18,915 nt of DNA from Ignavibacteria bacterium UBA4661 (GTDB lineage Bacteria > Bacteroidota > Ignavibacteria > Kapaibacteriales > UBA4661). Below the pieces are notes generated by a model. That model worked only from the letters and a program-made list of their open reading frames with translations. It did not search any database and had not been told where the DNA came from. The stretch is taken from NCBI GenBank assembly GCA_002405405.1, contig DHLT01000193.1, positions 1 to 18,915 of the forward strand. The letters are read 5' to 3'. Positions 1-8,815 of the stretch are shown here, one piece after another. The stretch's first letter is position 1. Every line of letters begins with the position of its first letter. The translations under genes and the position numbers were made by a program.

Positions 1-52
1 TAGACTCTCTTCCATTGAAATTACAATGACTACAAATTCTTTTTTATCTCAG

Positions 53-1633
53 TCAAAGCGTCTTTTTTATCGTCGATTTTTGCTTCGAGTAGCCTTTTTT
101 ATCATGATTTTTTGGCTTAGAATCAATGTTTTCTGGTTGCACTTTCACTTTCTGTTGCTCGACTGACTTCGTAATCGTTTCCATTCTTTTGCGTGCTGTT
201 GCATTCAGTGGCGGTAATATCGGACGGTTAAATTCTCGCCGAAAATTTTTCAAACGCAGATCTTCATTCACCTTACGCTCGGCAATATGTTCGGGAATAT
301 ATTCTCCTTCAGCAATGTTAAGCCACACGACATCGCGTACCGTGCCACTATCGAGTGCGATGACAATGGTATCAGCACTAACGCGCGTTGCGCCATTAGG
401 CGACATTGCTTTGACAGAATCTTCTTCAAACTGAAAATACACACTGAAGGCTTTACCCGTACCACGAATTGTACGAACAGTATCGCGAATAATCGTAATA
501 CCAATACGTTCTGCCGATAACTGATTGCATCGCTCTTGGTTGGAAGAATCTGCCTGCGAAATCGAGAATGCCTTGCCGATTGCAAGAATCTCTTCGGGAC
601 GATTGTTCGCTAACCGCACATACAATGAATCGCCGTAGAGCTGGGTTGAGTCAAGCCACATCAGTGGTGCTTGCAAAAAATCACCACCCGGTATGCCTGT
701 CATCGTAAGGTGTTGATAGGGTTCGGGCAATAGTGCCGATGGTTTTCCCGACACCACCGCTTTACGCGATTTAACATACTGCCCACGCTCGCCACGCGCC
801 GCCAATGCCCCCCGCACCATTGCCACAGCACCATCAGCAATGTAGAGTTCACGATTATCCTCTCGAATAGATTCTAAGATATTGCCGGTCAGCATGAGTG
901 TATCATAGCGCATGGCAGGTGATTGCTGAGAACTTGAAGTGAGAGTACTATCAGTATCTTTTTTAGTAGAATCAATTTGATACATCAATGGAGCACGATA
1001 TACGCCATTGATGACAGCACCGCGCACACGGGCATAGTTCGTTTGCTTGATATGCACCAGCGAATCACCCAGCAAATATACTCGTGCATATTTTCCGGAA
1101 GCAAAGACATTACCCATTGCATAGCTGTTTTGCGACGCATAGCGATACTCCAACGTATCAGCCGTAATGCGAATAGAATCATTTTGCACATCGACTGACT
1201 GCACAAATCGTGCAATCCGCGTTGTTGTGTTGTAATTCCCCATTTTTGAGCGTGTTTCAGTATCTCGATCACGAAGGACTAATCCACTCACACTGGACAC
1301 AGTGCGTGTCATGCCGTCATATTCTGCCATCGGCGTTTCGATAGTTACTGTTCCCTGCGTAAAAACCACATTGCCGATCAGCGTAGCACGATTGCGTGTA
1401 ATGTATTGAATTGCTTTTGTACACCGCACGACAGCATCACCTTGGCGCAAAACAACATTCCCAATGAGATCACGGATAATTTCCGTATCGGTCGAGCGTC
1501 CCACCAAACTATCAGCATTTTCCAAAATAATCGGCTGAGTGCTTTGCTGTGGGTCAGTATTCTCTTGTGCATAGAGCAAGACGGTACTCCATACACTCAA
1601 CAGCCACGATACGACAATCACTAAACGCATCAT
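53..1633 (-). CDS. OstA/LptA-like periplasmic LPS-transport protein
   Basis: The 526-residue product starts with a signal peptide (hydrophobic residues 4-21, probable cleavage near LLYAQ). It then shows the repeating short beta motif of the OstA/LptA fold: GNVVLRQGD at 58-66, GNVVFTQGT at 87-95 and a related GNVFASG near 173. Family knowledge: LptA/OstA-N domains form a beta-jellyroll bridge that carries lipopolysaccharide across the periplasm. The protein is much longer than classical LptA (about 180 residues), as is common for OstA-like proteins of the Bacteroidota. Its last 50 residues are lysine-rich and probably disordered. The start codon overlaps the stop of the upstream yfhO-like gene by four bases (ATGA), so the two are translationally coupled. 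It is the last complete gene of the minus-strand envelope operon. Which LPS-transport step it serves (LptA-like bridge or another role) is inferred. Confidence 0.82.
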   Translation of the reverse strand: MMRLVIVVSWLLSVWSTVLLYAQENTDPQQSTQPIILENADSLVGRSTDTEIIRDLIGNVVLRQGDAVVRCTKAIQYITRNRATLIGNVVFTQGTVTIETPMAEYDGMTRTVSSVSGLVLRDRDTETRSKMGNYNTTTRIARFVQSVDVQNDSIRITADTLEYRYASQNSYAMGNVFASGKYARVYLLGDSLVHIKQTNYARVRGAVINGVYRAPLMYQIDSTKKDTDSTLTSSSQQSPAMRYDTLMLTGNILESIREDNRELYIADGAVAMVRGALAARGERGQYVKSRKAVVSGKPSALLPEPYQHLTMTGIPGGDFLQAPLMWLDSTQLYGDSLYVRLANNRPEEILAIGKAFSISQADSSNQERCNQLSAERIGITIIRDTVRTIRGTGKAFSVYFQFEEDSVKAMSPNGATRVSADTIVIALDSGTVRDVVWLNIAEGEYIPEHIAERKVNEDLRLKNFRREFNRPILPPLNATARKRMETITKSVEQQKVKVQPENIDSKPKNHDKKGYSKQKSTIKKTL

Positions 1634-3999
1634 GCTTCGCTCTCGGATGATGAGGATTGATTGCGTTCACGCCAATCACCAATCTGCAAAACGATCAATC
1701 CCACCACCACGCAACCCAAGACACTAAGAGTAATAGTCGAGCCAAGAGCAAAAGCCGGTGAACGGAAGCGCAGTGTAACGCTATGCTCACCCGCCGGAAT
1801 AGCCACACCACGAAAACAGGTATTGACACGATAAAGCCTTGCGGGCTGACCGTCTAACTCCACCTCGAATGCCGGATACCAAATGTCACTCACAACAAGT
1901 AATCCGCTTGCAGGTGTCATGACAGTGTATGTCTGTGTATTGGGTGAATACAGTGTGCATCGTACAACCGCTGATGTTGTTTCGGCGGTGGTAGAAACAG
2001 TCAATGGTAATGGTTCTTCAACTATTGCTGTACTGCGATAATCAAAGTTTGATTGTTGCATAAGCGAAGGAATTTCTGCTATCGGAGCAACATGTACCTG
2101 ATACACCATCCGTGCAAATGGCAGCGCAGTCGGTCGTTCGGCAAAGTACGCTCCGCGCTCAGCATCTTGTTTGATTTCATAGCGAATGCTCAACATATCA
2201 TGAGTAGCATCGGCATTCATGGCGGGCGGCATCCGACGCTGTAAGAGTAATTGATTATACCCCTCGAACATCATTATTGGCGAAATCATGCCTTGATTGC
2301 GCTGCATAGTTGTCATGCCACGCTCTCGTGTTTTTACCCGAAAAAGCGTATCAGGTGGCACAATCGATAATGCTTTACTCAATGCAGGTGGCAAGGCATA
2401 GGCTTGCGTCGGAGAGCGATCGCCAAGATTAAAACTACCACCCTCGACATATAATTGCGCGAACACAATCACTCCGGCACTGAGTGCAAGAATACCAGCC
2501 GGGAAAAGACGCTTGACAAACAGGACAACAACACCAAGCATAGCAAGTGCAAAAATGAGCGCACTTGTACCGCTTGATTGTACAGCCGGTAATGTTGCAG
2601 GTGGTACATCATAAAAACTTGGCAACACACCGCTTGCCACCATAAGGGCAATAACCACCGGAATACTTCCGGCAAGCACAACATTGCGAAGCGATACCTC
2701 TTGTTTGTTGCTCCGTGCATGGCGCAGCAAAGCATCAAGCGCGATTGCACCAACAATCGGGACACCGCAGTACACATACAGCATCATTCGCGCCGGGATA
2801 CGAAATTGGTTGAAATATGGTAAAGCGAACATCCATTCAAATAAGAAACCATGTTTCCCAAGTGCATATAAAAAACCGAAGACCATTGCCCCACTCATCA
2901 TCCACACACGCGAACGATGCCCACGTACAGCGAATGCTATACACATCAAGACCATCGTTGCCGAACCCGCATAAAAGCTTGTTTCCCAGTAGTAATAGTA
3001 TGGCGTGTCCTGCAAATACCATGGAGCAGGATTATTCTGTGTTGATGATGATGAACCGAATAGTTTGGGTACAACACTTGTGAAAATTTGTCCGAAAGCT
3101 AGCGAGCCATCGACTGCTTTTTCGTACGTCATAGTACTCCTCTCGGAAAGTGTTGCCAGTTCCTGCGAGGGCAAGAGTTGAATAGCAAAAATTCCTCCGG
3201 CGATAGCAATCACCGCAAGCGAACGAATTTTTTGATGGCTTGCCGTCAACACCCTTTTACCCATCGGTTCATCAGCTGATTTCAGAAATCGTTCTGTCAC
3301 CATGTATGCCATGACGATACCCAAAAGCAGAGCAATGTACAGCGTTGTTTGCGGGTGTCCGGAAAGCATAGTTATACCAAAGAGCAGTCCTGCAAAAAGA
3401 GTGTGCTTCCATGCCGTCCGAGCAGATTTTTCTTCAATACTCCGCACAAAATGCAGAAGGATAAAAGGCAGCCACGCACAATGATATACCATCATCGGGT
3501 GAAACAAATGGCATACCATCATACCAGAAAAACCATATACGATACCACCAACCAAACTTGCTACACTCGTGATATTCCATGAACGCAGCAGTAGTGCCAT
3601 ACCTATTTGCGCAACAACCACATGCGCGAGTATCAGTAGCTGTAATGCCATAACCGACACTGCTCCATTCTGCACAAAAAGTGCGAGAAGCATATTCGGC
3701 GGATAGAAAAAACCAACCTGAACATCAGCAAGAAAGGGCATTCCATTAAAGGAAAATGGATTCCAAAAGGGCAATTCACCTTGTGCTAGATGCCGTGCGG
3801 CATAGGACTGAATCGGATATGTCTGCTCGATGAAATCCTCCCACAAGAATGCTTTCCCCATGATAATTGGGAAGAAAAAGATAATCGTGAGAAGCAGAAA
3901 AATTCCCATCATCATCCATAAGGAAATCTCAAGATGGTGTTCTTCTATATGCGATTTCAGCGGCGTAACTATTGTCGAACGGTGTTGCTGTCGTGCCAT
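1630..3999 (-). CDS. YfhO-like polytopic membrane protein (putative GT-C glycosyltransferase)
   Basis: The product has 789 residues. A first membrane helix lies near residues 28-47. It is followed by an acidic loop with WEDFIEQTYP (53-62) and an aromatic/proline segment including PFWNPFSFNG, which is typical of the first extracytoplasmic loop of YfhO/GT-C proteins. Many more hydrophobic helices follow. A soluble beta-rich domain of roughly 200 residues comes next, and a last membrane helix lies near 760-780. YfhO-family proteins are thought to transfer sugars from lipid-linked donors at the outer face of the inner membrane; in Firmicutes they glycosylate teichoic acids. Here the neighbours (family 2 glycosyltransferase, KdsC-like phosphatase, OstA) suggest modification of LPS or another surface glycan. 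The start is 48 bases after the glycosyltransferase stop. The acceptor and the sugar cannot be read from the sequence. Confidence 0.8.
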   Translation of the reverse strand: MARQQHRSTIVTPLKSHIEEHHLEISLWMMMGIFLLLTIIFFFPIIMGKAFLWEDFIEQTYPIQSYAARHLAQGELPFWNPFSFNGMPFLADVQVGFFYPPNMLLALFVQNGAVSVMALQLLILAHVVVAQIGMALLLRSWNITSVASLVGGIVYGFSGMMVCHLFHPMMVYHCAWLPFILLHFVRSIEEKSARTAWKHTLFAGLLFGITMLSGHPQTTLYIALLLGIVMAYMVTERFLKSADEPMGKRVLTASHQKIRSLAVIAIAGGIFAIQLLPSQELATLSERSTMTYEKAVDGSLAFGQIFTSVVPKLFGSSSSTQNNPAPWYLQDTPYYYYWETSFYAGSATMVLMCIAFAVRGHRSRVWMMSGAMVFGFLYALGKHGFLFEWMFALPYFNQFRIPARMMLYVYCGVPIVGAIALDALLRHARSNKQEVSLRNVVLAGSIPVVIALMVASGVLPSFYDVPPATLPAVQSSGTSALIFALAMLGVVVLFVKRLFPAGILALSAGVIVFAQLYVEGGSFNLGDRSPTQAYALPPALSKALSIVPPDTLFRVKTRERGMTTMQRNQGMISPIMMFEGYNQLLLQRRMPPAMNADATHDMLSIRYEIKQDAERGAYFAERPTALPFARMVYQVHVAPIAEIPSLMQQSNFDYRSTAIVEEPLPLTVSTTAETTSAVVRCTLYSPNTQTYTVMTPASGLLVVSDIWYPAFEVELDGQPARLYRVNTCFRGVAIPAGEHSVTLRFRSPAFALGSTITLSVLGCVVVGLIVLQIGDWRERNQSSSSESEA

Positions 4000-4047
4000 A
4001 GTGAATATCAGAATGAAAAATGAATATCTGAATGAAGACGCGAGAAA

Positions 4048-5055
4048 TTAGACATGATATTTTGACCACAACCAGCGTAGCATAATGCGATGCTCTGCCG
4101 AACGCACTGATGCAATAGCACGTTTCGCAGGACTACTGTAGAAAACGAGTCGCCATGCCATATATCGCCACGCACTACCCAACCATGTGATCCACCGGAA
4201 GAGAACATGTTGACTTCTTGATGGATACAATAATGCGAAATAGCATGTAATACTTTCGACATACCGCTCCGTAGCTCGCTCCATAACCTGCTGTGTGGAC
4301 TGACCACCCAAGTGAATAATACTTGCCGAACGATGGTACCACGAATATTTACGGAGCAATCGCTTGACTTTCTCGCATAAATCAATTTCCTCAGAATACA
4401 TAAACAGTTGCTCATTCATACCACCCACCGCACGGAGTTCATTCGTACGAAACAGCATACAACTTCCTTTGACTACTTCAACAATACCGGACTTCTCAGG
4501 TGCGTATTCGTGGACAGTACGCACACGGGGAATAGCAGGGACAATGCGGCGTAGCATATCAACGATGATCCGTACAACCGGAATATGCGTATGAAATACT
4601 CCCGACAAACGAGGGACATCGAGTACCGTACCTTGCGTTGTACGACCATCAGCATTATATGTATGCGGACCAACACAACCGATATCATCATGCTCTGCCA
4701 TATAAGCAACCATACTGTCGATAGCATGGTTGAGAATAATGGTATCGGGATTCAGAAGTAAAGTATATGCCCCTTGTACAAGGGCAATGCCCTGATTATT
4801 ACCCTTCGTAAAGCCAACATTTTCAGTATTTGCAACAACATGAACTTCAGGAAATTCTTCTTTGAGCATGGTAACAGTGCCATCATGCGACACATTATCC
4901 ACCACGATAATCTCGAAGGGAATCGTTGTTTGTGCATACACTGATCGCAAACAATCACGAAGAATATCGCGAGTATTGTAACTGACAATTACAATCGACA
5001 CCAATGGACTCTTCATACTATGCTCCGGCGACAAGGACTTATCATTTTGTACCAT
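4048..5055 (-). CDS. Family 2 glycosyltransferase (rhamnosyltransferase-like)
   Basis: The 335-residue protein has an N-terminal GT-A nucleotide-sugar domain. SIVIVSYNT lies near 20-28, VVDNVSHDGT at 51-60 and NVGFTKGNNQG near 79-89. The DxD-like metal-binding position is LNPDT (101-105). A catalytic-region segment MYSEEIDLCEKVKR comes later in the protein, followed by SIIHLGGQST. This combination is typical of GT2 enzymes of the WbbL/rhamnosyltransferase type, which transfer a sugar from a nucleotide donor to a growing polysaccharide or lipid carrier at the cytoplasmic face. The C-terminal 90 residues are basic and aromatic and may contact the membrane. The gene begins two bases after the kdsC-like stop, so the two are clearly co-transcribed. 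Donor and acceptor specificity are unknown. Confidence 0.88.
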   Translation of the reverse strand: MVQNDKSLSPEHSMKSPLVSIVIVSYNTRDILRDCLRSVYAQTTIPFEIIVVDNVSHDGTVTMLKEEFPEVHVVANTENVGFTKGNNQGIALVQGAYTLLLNPDTIILNHAIDSMVAYMAEHDDIGCVGPHTYNADGRTTQGTVLDVPRLSGVFHTHIPVVRIIVDMLRRIVPAIPRVRTVHEYAPEKSGIVEVVKGSCMLFRTNELRAVGGMNEQLFMYSEEIDLCEKVKRLLRKYSWYHRSASIIHLGGQSTQQVMERATERYVESITCYFALLYPSRSQHVLFRWITWLGSAWRYMAWRLVFYSSPAKRAIASVRSAEHRIMLRWLWSKYHV

Positions 5056-5057
5056 GC

Positions 5058-5582
5058 TTATGCAAAGACAATCGGGATTTCTTGTGCATGGAGAATAAGC
5101 TCACACAGTTCTCGCACAGCTCCATGCCCGCCTTTATTTTGACAGACAAGATCGACCATTGCCGATACTTCTGCCACGGCATCGGCAGGAGCAACTGATA
5201 GACCCGCTACGCGAAATGCCGGAATATCATTGATATCGTCACCGATAAATGCCATTCTCTCGACCGGAATTCCGGTTTCTACGCTTAAGCGATGCAATGC
5301 CGCACCCTTGTCACGCTCTCCGGTAATGATATATTTCAGACCCAACTGCTCGCCACGTCGAATATTGGAACCGGTGGTATCGGTAGTAATGATTGCCACT
5401 TCGATACCGGCTTGCCGCAGTAAGGTTATCCCCATACCATCACGGACACTGTATCGTTTGCTATTGACACCATTATCATCAATATACTTACCGCCATCGG
5501 TGAGCGTACCATCTACATCGGTTGCCAAAAATTGAATTCGTTGCAGTTTCTCGCGTTGTGCAGGTGTGAGTTGTTTTACCAT
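5058..5582 (-). CDS. kdsC: KdsC-like HAD phosphatase (3-deoxy-manno-octulosonate-8-phosphate phosphatase)
   Basis: The product is 174 residues, the usual length for the short C0-type HAD phosphatases of the KdsC family. HAD motif I is DVDGTLTDG (22-30), with nucleophile Asp22 and acid/base Asp24. Motif II is at VAIITTDTTG (62-71), with Thr-Asp where most KdsC proteins have Gly-Arg. The motif III Lys is in ERDKG (89-93), and motif IV is IGDDINDIPA (113-122) with the metal-binding aspartates. KdsC removes the phosphate from KDO-8-phosphate before activation of KDO for lipid A core assembly. The related phosphatase domains of sialic-acid pathways are the main alternative. It is the first gene of the minus-strand operon that continues with a glycosyltransferase, YfhO and OstA, which supports an LPS role. 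Confidence 0.85.
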   Translation of the reverse strand: MVKQLTPAQREKLQRIQFLATDVDGTLTDGGKYIDDNGVNSKRYSVRDGMGITLLRQAGIEVAIITTDTTGSNIRRGEQLGLKYIITGERDKGAALHRLSVETGIPVERMAFIGDDINDIPAFRVAGLSVAPADAVAEVSAMVDLVCQNKGGHGAVRELCELILHAQEIPIVFA

Positions 5583-5780
5583 GGAAAGTTCTACAATAAA
5601 AGTTTTGAAGTGTCGAATGTTTGATATTTTCTTGTTACAAACTACGAAAAATCAATCGGTAGGTCGGATGCAGGACAGATTCTTCCTGAGAATTCTTGCA
5701 ACAATATTTCTTGAAACGAAATCCGAACTTTCGTGTTCTTATAGATAGGTAGCATTGTATTCGCCTTTTTTCTTGACTCA
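5583..5780. promoter_or_regulatory. Divergent promoter region between kdsC operon and ECF sigma gene
   Basis: This 198-base gap separates two divergent units, so both promoters must lie here or inside the genes. Upstream of the sigma gene, TGAAAC near 5712 is followed after about 15 bases by CGTGTT, which loosely resembles an ECF-type -35/-10 pair and would allow autoregulation. The match is weak and the call rests mainly on gene orientation. No strong Shine-Dalgarno precedes the sigma start codon. Confidence 0.35.
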
Positions 5781-6389
5781 ATGGCACATCCCTCAACACT
5801 GTTTTCCTCGCATACGGATCTTGCTCTTTGCGCATTATTGCGCGGGGAACACCATGAGCGTGTACAACAGCGTGAACATGAGTTAGCGTTTCAAGAATTG
5901 TACAATCGCCATTCTCCACGGTTATACGCCTATGTACTCAAAATGACAGGCGATCCGCAGCAAGCAAAAGATCTTTTTCAGGAAGCATTCATGCGGTTTT
6001 ATAAAACGGTGCAAGATCCTGAAAAATCGCTAGATATTGCCATGACCAATGTACCCGCATTTTTACTTCGTATTGCGCGCAATCTGCATTTGAACGCAAA
6101 ACGTGATGCTAAACCGACGGTTGAGCTCGAAGATTTTCATTTGAGTGTTTCATCGGCAAATGATCATGCTCAGGCAGAATTGCTTCAGTTAATTTCTTCG
6201 GCATTAGAACTGCTCGATCATGAGCATCGTGAAGCATTTGTTTTGCGTGAATATGACGGCATGAGCTACGCAGAAATAGCAGAAATTACCGGTACGAACG
6301 AAGCAACGGCAAAAACACGTGCCTTTCGTGCCAAAGAAAAAATCAGAAAAATCCTTCAACCCTATTTGGACGATGTCCAACGTAGTTGA
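5781..6389 (+). CDS. ECF-type RNA polymerase sigma factor
   Basis: The 202-residue product has the two-domain layout of group 4 (ECF) sigma-70 factors. Sigma region 2 runs about 37-75, with FQELYNRHSPRLYAYVLKM and the -10-recognition helix DLFQEAFMRFYK. A linker follows, then region 4 near 140-195 with EAFVLREYDGMSYAEIAEI and the helix-turn-helix TGTNEATAKTRAFRAKEKI. There is no region 1.1 or 3. The first 35 residues precede region 2 and carry no recognisable domain; no better internal start was seen. The gene lies 73 bases upstream of a protein with an anti-sigma-like N-terminus, the standard sigma/anti-sigma arrangement, so its activity is probably held in check by that membrane protein and released by an envelope signal. 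Confidence 0.93.
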   Translation: MAHPSTLFSSHTDLALCALLRGEHHERVQQREHELAFQELYNRHSPRLYAYVLKMTGDPQQAKDLFQEAFMRFYKTVQDPEKSLDIAMTNVPAFLLRIARNLHLNAKRDAKPTVELEDFHLSVSSANDHAQAELLQLISSALELLDHEHREAFVLREYDGMSYAEIAEITGTNEATAKTRAFRAKEKIRKILQPYLDDVQRS

Positions 6390-6462
6390 ACATCAAAATT
6401 TTGTGCAGTGAATCTCATGATAAACAACGACAATACTTTCTTTTACGATCAGGTTTCATCCC

Positions 6463-7878
6463 ATGAATTACAGTGAACATCTCCAAGATTTTTTGGATGG
6501 CAGTTTGGATAGTGCCGGCGAGCAATCGCTGTTTTCCGAGCTTGCCACCAATAGCACTCTACGTGCCGAGATGAAAGATTGGCTTGCTATGAAGTCCGCG
6601 GTATGGAGCGACTATCGAGCCTTTGCGCCACCGGTCGATGCTACTTCCAGTGTCTTTGCCGCTTTGAATTTTTCAGCACCTCTTTCAGCAGGTGTTGGCG
6701 CAATCGGTGCGGGTGTAGCAACAAAAGCGGGGTGGTGGTCATCACTCACATCGGGTCTTGGCGCAAGTACGATGGGTGCCTTGCTGACGAAATCTGCCAT
6801 GCCTTTTCTCTTGGGATGGTTAGTATCGCTTGCTATGAGTAGTACAATTTTTGCTCTGTGGGGAAATGATTTTCATATTCTACTTCATGGTGGAATGCGT
6901 ACTGTACCGGCGCAATCTTTTGTCCCTCCATCTTCGTCATGGCAATCATCGGCAGATCGATATGCACCTCATGGTTCTCAATCGTATCCCATGATCATTC
7001 ATGACACTCTTCGTGTAGCAAGCAGTGATAATGCGGCGGTACGAAGCTATGCACTGCCATCCTATGGCAGTAGTACGCAAACATTACTCGCTTCAAGTGT
7101 TGGATATGCAAGAGCAGCGGAAGCGTATCGCTCTTTCATTATCGATAGTGAGTCTGGGGAATCTCATCTTGCTACAACTGATCGTACTCCCAAAGATCAC
7201 TATGACGAACTCTCTGATCGCATTACGCGCACACTGCAATCAGTCCGGCAGACATCTGAAACATTCGCAACAAAATCAGATATTCCGCACACACCCGTTA
7301 CTCAACCTTCGGATATGCAATCTCCCCAGGCACCGACTCCGGTTGTTCCGATACAGACCGATGATAAACAAACAATGTCGCAACCCAAGGAAAATGATGA
7401 TCAGTTTTCTATCGATCTACGCGGCATAAGTTCACAGTCGCTTGTAACGCCTACTATCGGTACAGGAACACAGCCATTCCTAACGAATGGTGCTATTGGT
7501 ATTCGTGCTAAAGTGAGTTGCGGCGGCGAGGTCGGTATTGAAGCAGGTCGAGAGGCATATTTTCAATCTTTTACCATTCGTAATAGTGATAATGAACTCT
7601 TTCGTGTTGAACAGCAACCTGTCCTAACATGGGCAGGTATTGCATATCGACACAGTTTTATGCCCGACGCTACCTTGAGTCCTTTTGTGCATTCCGTACT
7701 AGGTGTTACAGAAATTGGTCCAATGGCACGTGGCATGGCAGGGATCATTTTCAGACCTGACGCACGTGTTAGCTTTATATTAGGGGCAGAGTCTAGTATC
7801 TCTGCATTTCGCATAAATGGAGCATGGTATACTTCGCCTAAAATTGGCCTCAGCTATGGTGTTTCTATTTCTTTTTAG
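6463..7878 (+). CDS. Putative dual-membrane-spanning anti-sigma factor: anti-sigma domain, inner-membrane helix, disordered linker, C-terminal beta-barrel
   Basis: The 471-residue product directly follows the ECF sigma gene. Residues 1-55 form a short acidic helical domain (MNYSEHLQDFLDGSLD, then FSELATNSTLRAEMKDW) like cytoplasmic anti-sigma domains, but without the HxxxCxxC zinc motif. A Gly/Ala-rich stretch (71-110) leads to one strong membrane helix at about 112-134. Residues 135-315 are rich in Ser, Pro, Gln and Thr and look disordered. Residues 316-471 alternate polar and hydrophobic residues in about eight strands, with the Gly-rich turns and terminal aromatic (SISF, Phe471) typical of small outer-membrane beta-barrels. 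Known family: dual-membrane-spanning anti-sigma factors (Dma), which I recall from Bacteroides, share this order. Inference: an outer-membrane event is passed to the sigma factor by one polypeptide. The alternative is a soluble periplasmic beta domain. Confidence 0.72.
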   Translation: MNYSEHLQDFLDGSLDSAGEQSLFSELATNSTLRAEMKDWLAMKSAVWSDYRAFAPPVDATSSVFAALNFSAPLSAGVGAIGAGVATKAGWWSSLTSGLGASTMGALLTKSAMPFLLGWLVSLAMSSTIFALWGNDFHILLHGGMRTVPAQSFVPPSSSWQSSADRYAPHGSQSYPMIIHDTLRVASSDNAAVRSYALPSYGSSTQTLLASSVGYARAAEAYRSFIIDSESGESHLATTDRTPKDHYDELSDRITRTLQSVRQTSETFATKSDIPHTPVTQPSDMQSPQAPTPVVPIQTDDKQTMSQPKENDDQFSIDLRGISSQSLVTPTIGTGTQPFLTNGAIGIRAKVSCGGEVGIEAGREAYFQSFTIRNSDNELFRVEQQPVLTWAGIAYRHSFMPDATLSPFVHSVLGVTEIGPMARGMAGIIFRPDARVSFILGAESSISAFRINGAWYTSPKIGLSYGVSISF

Positions 7879-7896
7879 AATACAAGGGCTTGATCG

Positions 7897-8661
7897 ATGA
7901 TATCTTTTCAACATATGGCACACTTGGTAAGCAATCAATTGCCCTTATACAGTCGGTGGAGTATAGCGCTCTTACTGATTCTTACAGGGTGTAAATCGCC
8001 TATTGACTTAGATACACCAAGTGTTTCAACACAAATTATTACACCCCCGAACAATCGCATAACACCAATATCTATAAGTGTTGAAGCATGGCAAACCGGA
8101 CGTGATTCTGCAGGTATTCCACGCCGACTACGATGGGCATACGAACCCTTTATTCAAAATATTCAAGTCGACACTACCGGTAGTAGTGACGGAACACCCC
8201 ATCGCTTATGGTTTGATATTGATTGGCGCGTACCCGGCTATCGGGTGCAGGACTCAACCAGCGTATTTCGACCGGGCGTGTTTTTAAGTACATCAATTTT
8301 TGCCGTACGACTTCGTATGGATTCCGTCCGTTGTGGTACACGTCAAAATCCACAAGAACCGGTACCGGTGATTCTTGCGGGCAATCCTTCTCTTCGGTCG
8401 AATAGCGGTTCGATGACAATACCGATTTTCTCACTGAATACAAGTGGACGTATTGTTCAAGACACGGCTATGCTATATGCAGGTCCACGCCCGAGTCAGC
8501 TGCAAGCCGATATTAGTTGGCAGCTCTTTATTGGTAATAATGCACAAAATCAAACTCCACCACGACCATCGCAGCGTTACCTCCGCGGACTTATTCGGCT
8601 GAACTCTATGTTACAGCTGTACCCTGTACAATGGGAAGCCACCATAATCCTGAATTATTGA
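7897..8661 (+). CDS. Putative outer-membrane lipoprotein of the sigma/anti-sigma operon
   Basis: The 254-residue product has an unusually long N-terminal segment followed by a hydrophobic stretch and the lipobox LTGC (29-32), giving lipidation at Cys32. If translation starts at the second Met (position 7915) the same Cys becomes residue 26, a more ordinary signal length. AAGGG about nine bases before the first ATG favours 7897. The mature part is beta-rich and polar; I do not recognise its family. It follows the anti-sigma-like gene by 18 bases and ends before a strong terminator, so it is the last gene of the sigma operon. A plausible but unproven role is an outer-membrane partner, sensor or inhibitor for the C-terminal barrel of the upstream protein. 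Confidence 0.72.
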   Translation: MISFQHMAHLVSNQLPLYSRWSIALLLILTGCKSPIDLDTPSVSTQIITPPNNRITPISISVEAWQTGRDSAGIPRRLRWAYEPFIQNIQVDTTGSSDGTPHRLWFDIDWRVPGYRVQDSTSVFRPGVFLSTSIFAVRLRMDSVRCGTRQNPQEPVPVILAGNPSLRSNSGSMTIPIFSLNTSGRIVQDTAMLYAGPRPSQLQADISWQLFIGNNAQNQTPPRPSQRYLRGLIRLNSMLQLYPVQWEATIILNY

Positions 8662-8746
8662 GACCTAAGCTTTTAATAAAGCCACTGATAATAAACTTAC
8701 CGGCTTTTGTTGTTTCTACCTGAGTACCGATATACTGTATAACAAT

Positions 8747-8776
8747 AAAGGCAGTGGGCACAAGCTCACTGCCTTT
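8747..8776. terminator. Bidirectional intrinsic terminator
   Basis: A perfect 10-bp inverted repeat (8747-8756 with 8767-8776) continues inward for three more pairs, one of them G-U, to a four-base loop ACAA. The stem is flanked by A-rich sequence on the left and ends in TTT on the right, so it can serve both the plus-strand sigma operon and the converging minus-strand chemoreceptor gene. The T-run is better on the minus strand. Confidence 0.82.
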
Positions 8777-8815
8777 GTACATAGATTCGGTTATACGTGT
8801 CTGCCTCTCACTCCA

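Noticed and set aside
1..15. Start of a further minus-strand gene (ATG at 15, five codons, beginning M-E-E-S-L)
   Set aside because: It fits the position of the next operon gene, but five codons without a clear ribosome binding site cannot identify anything.
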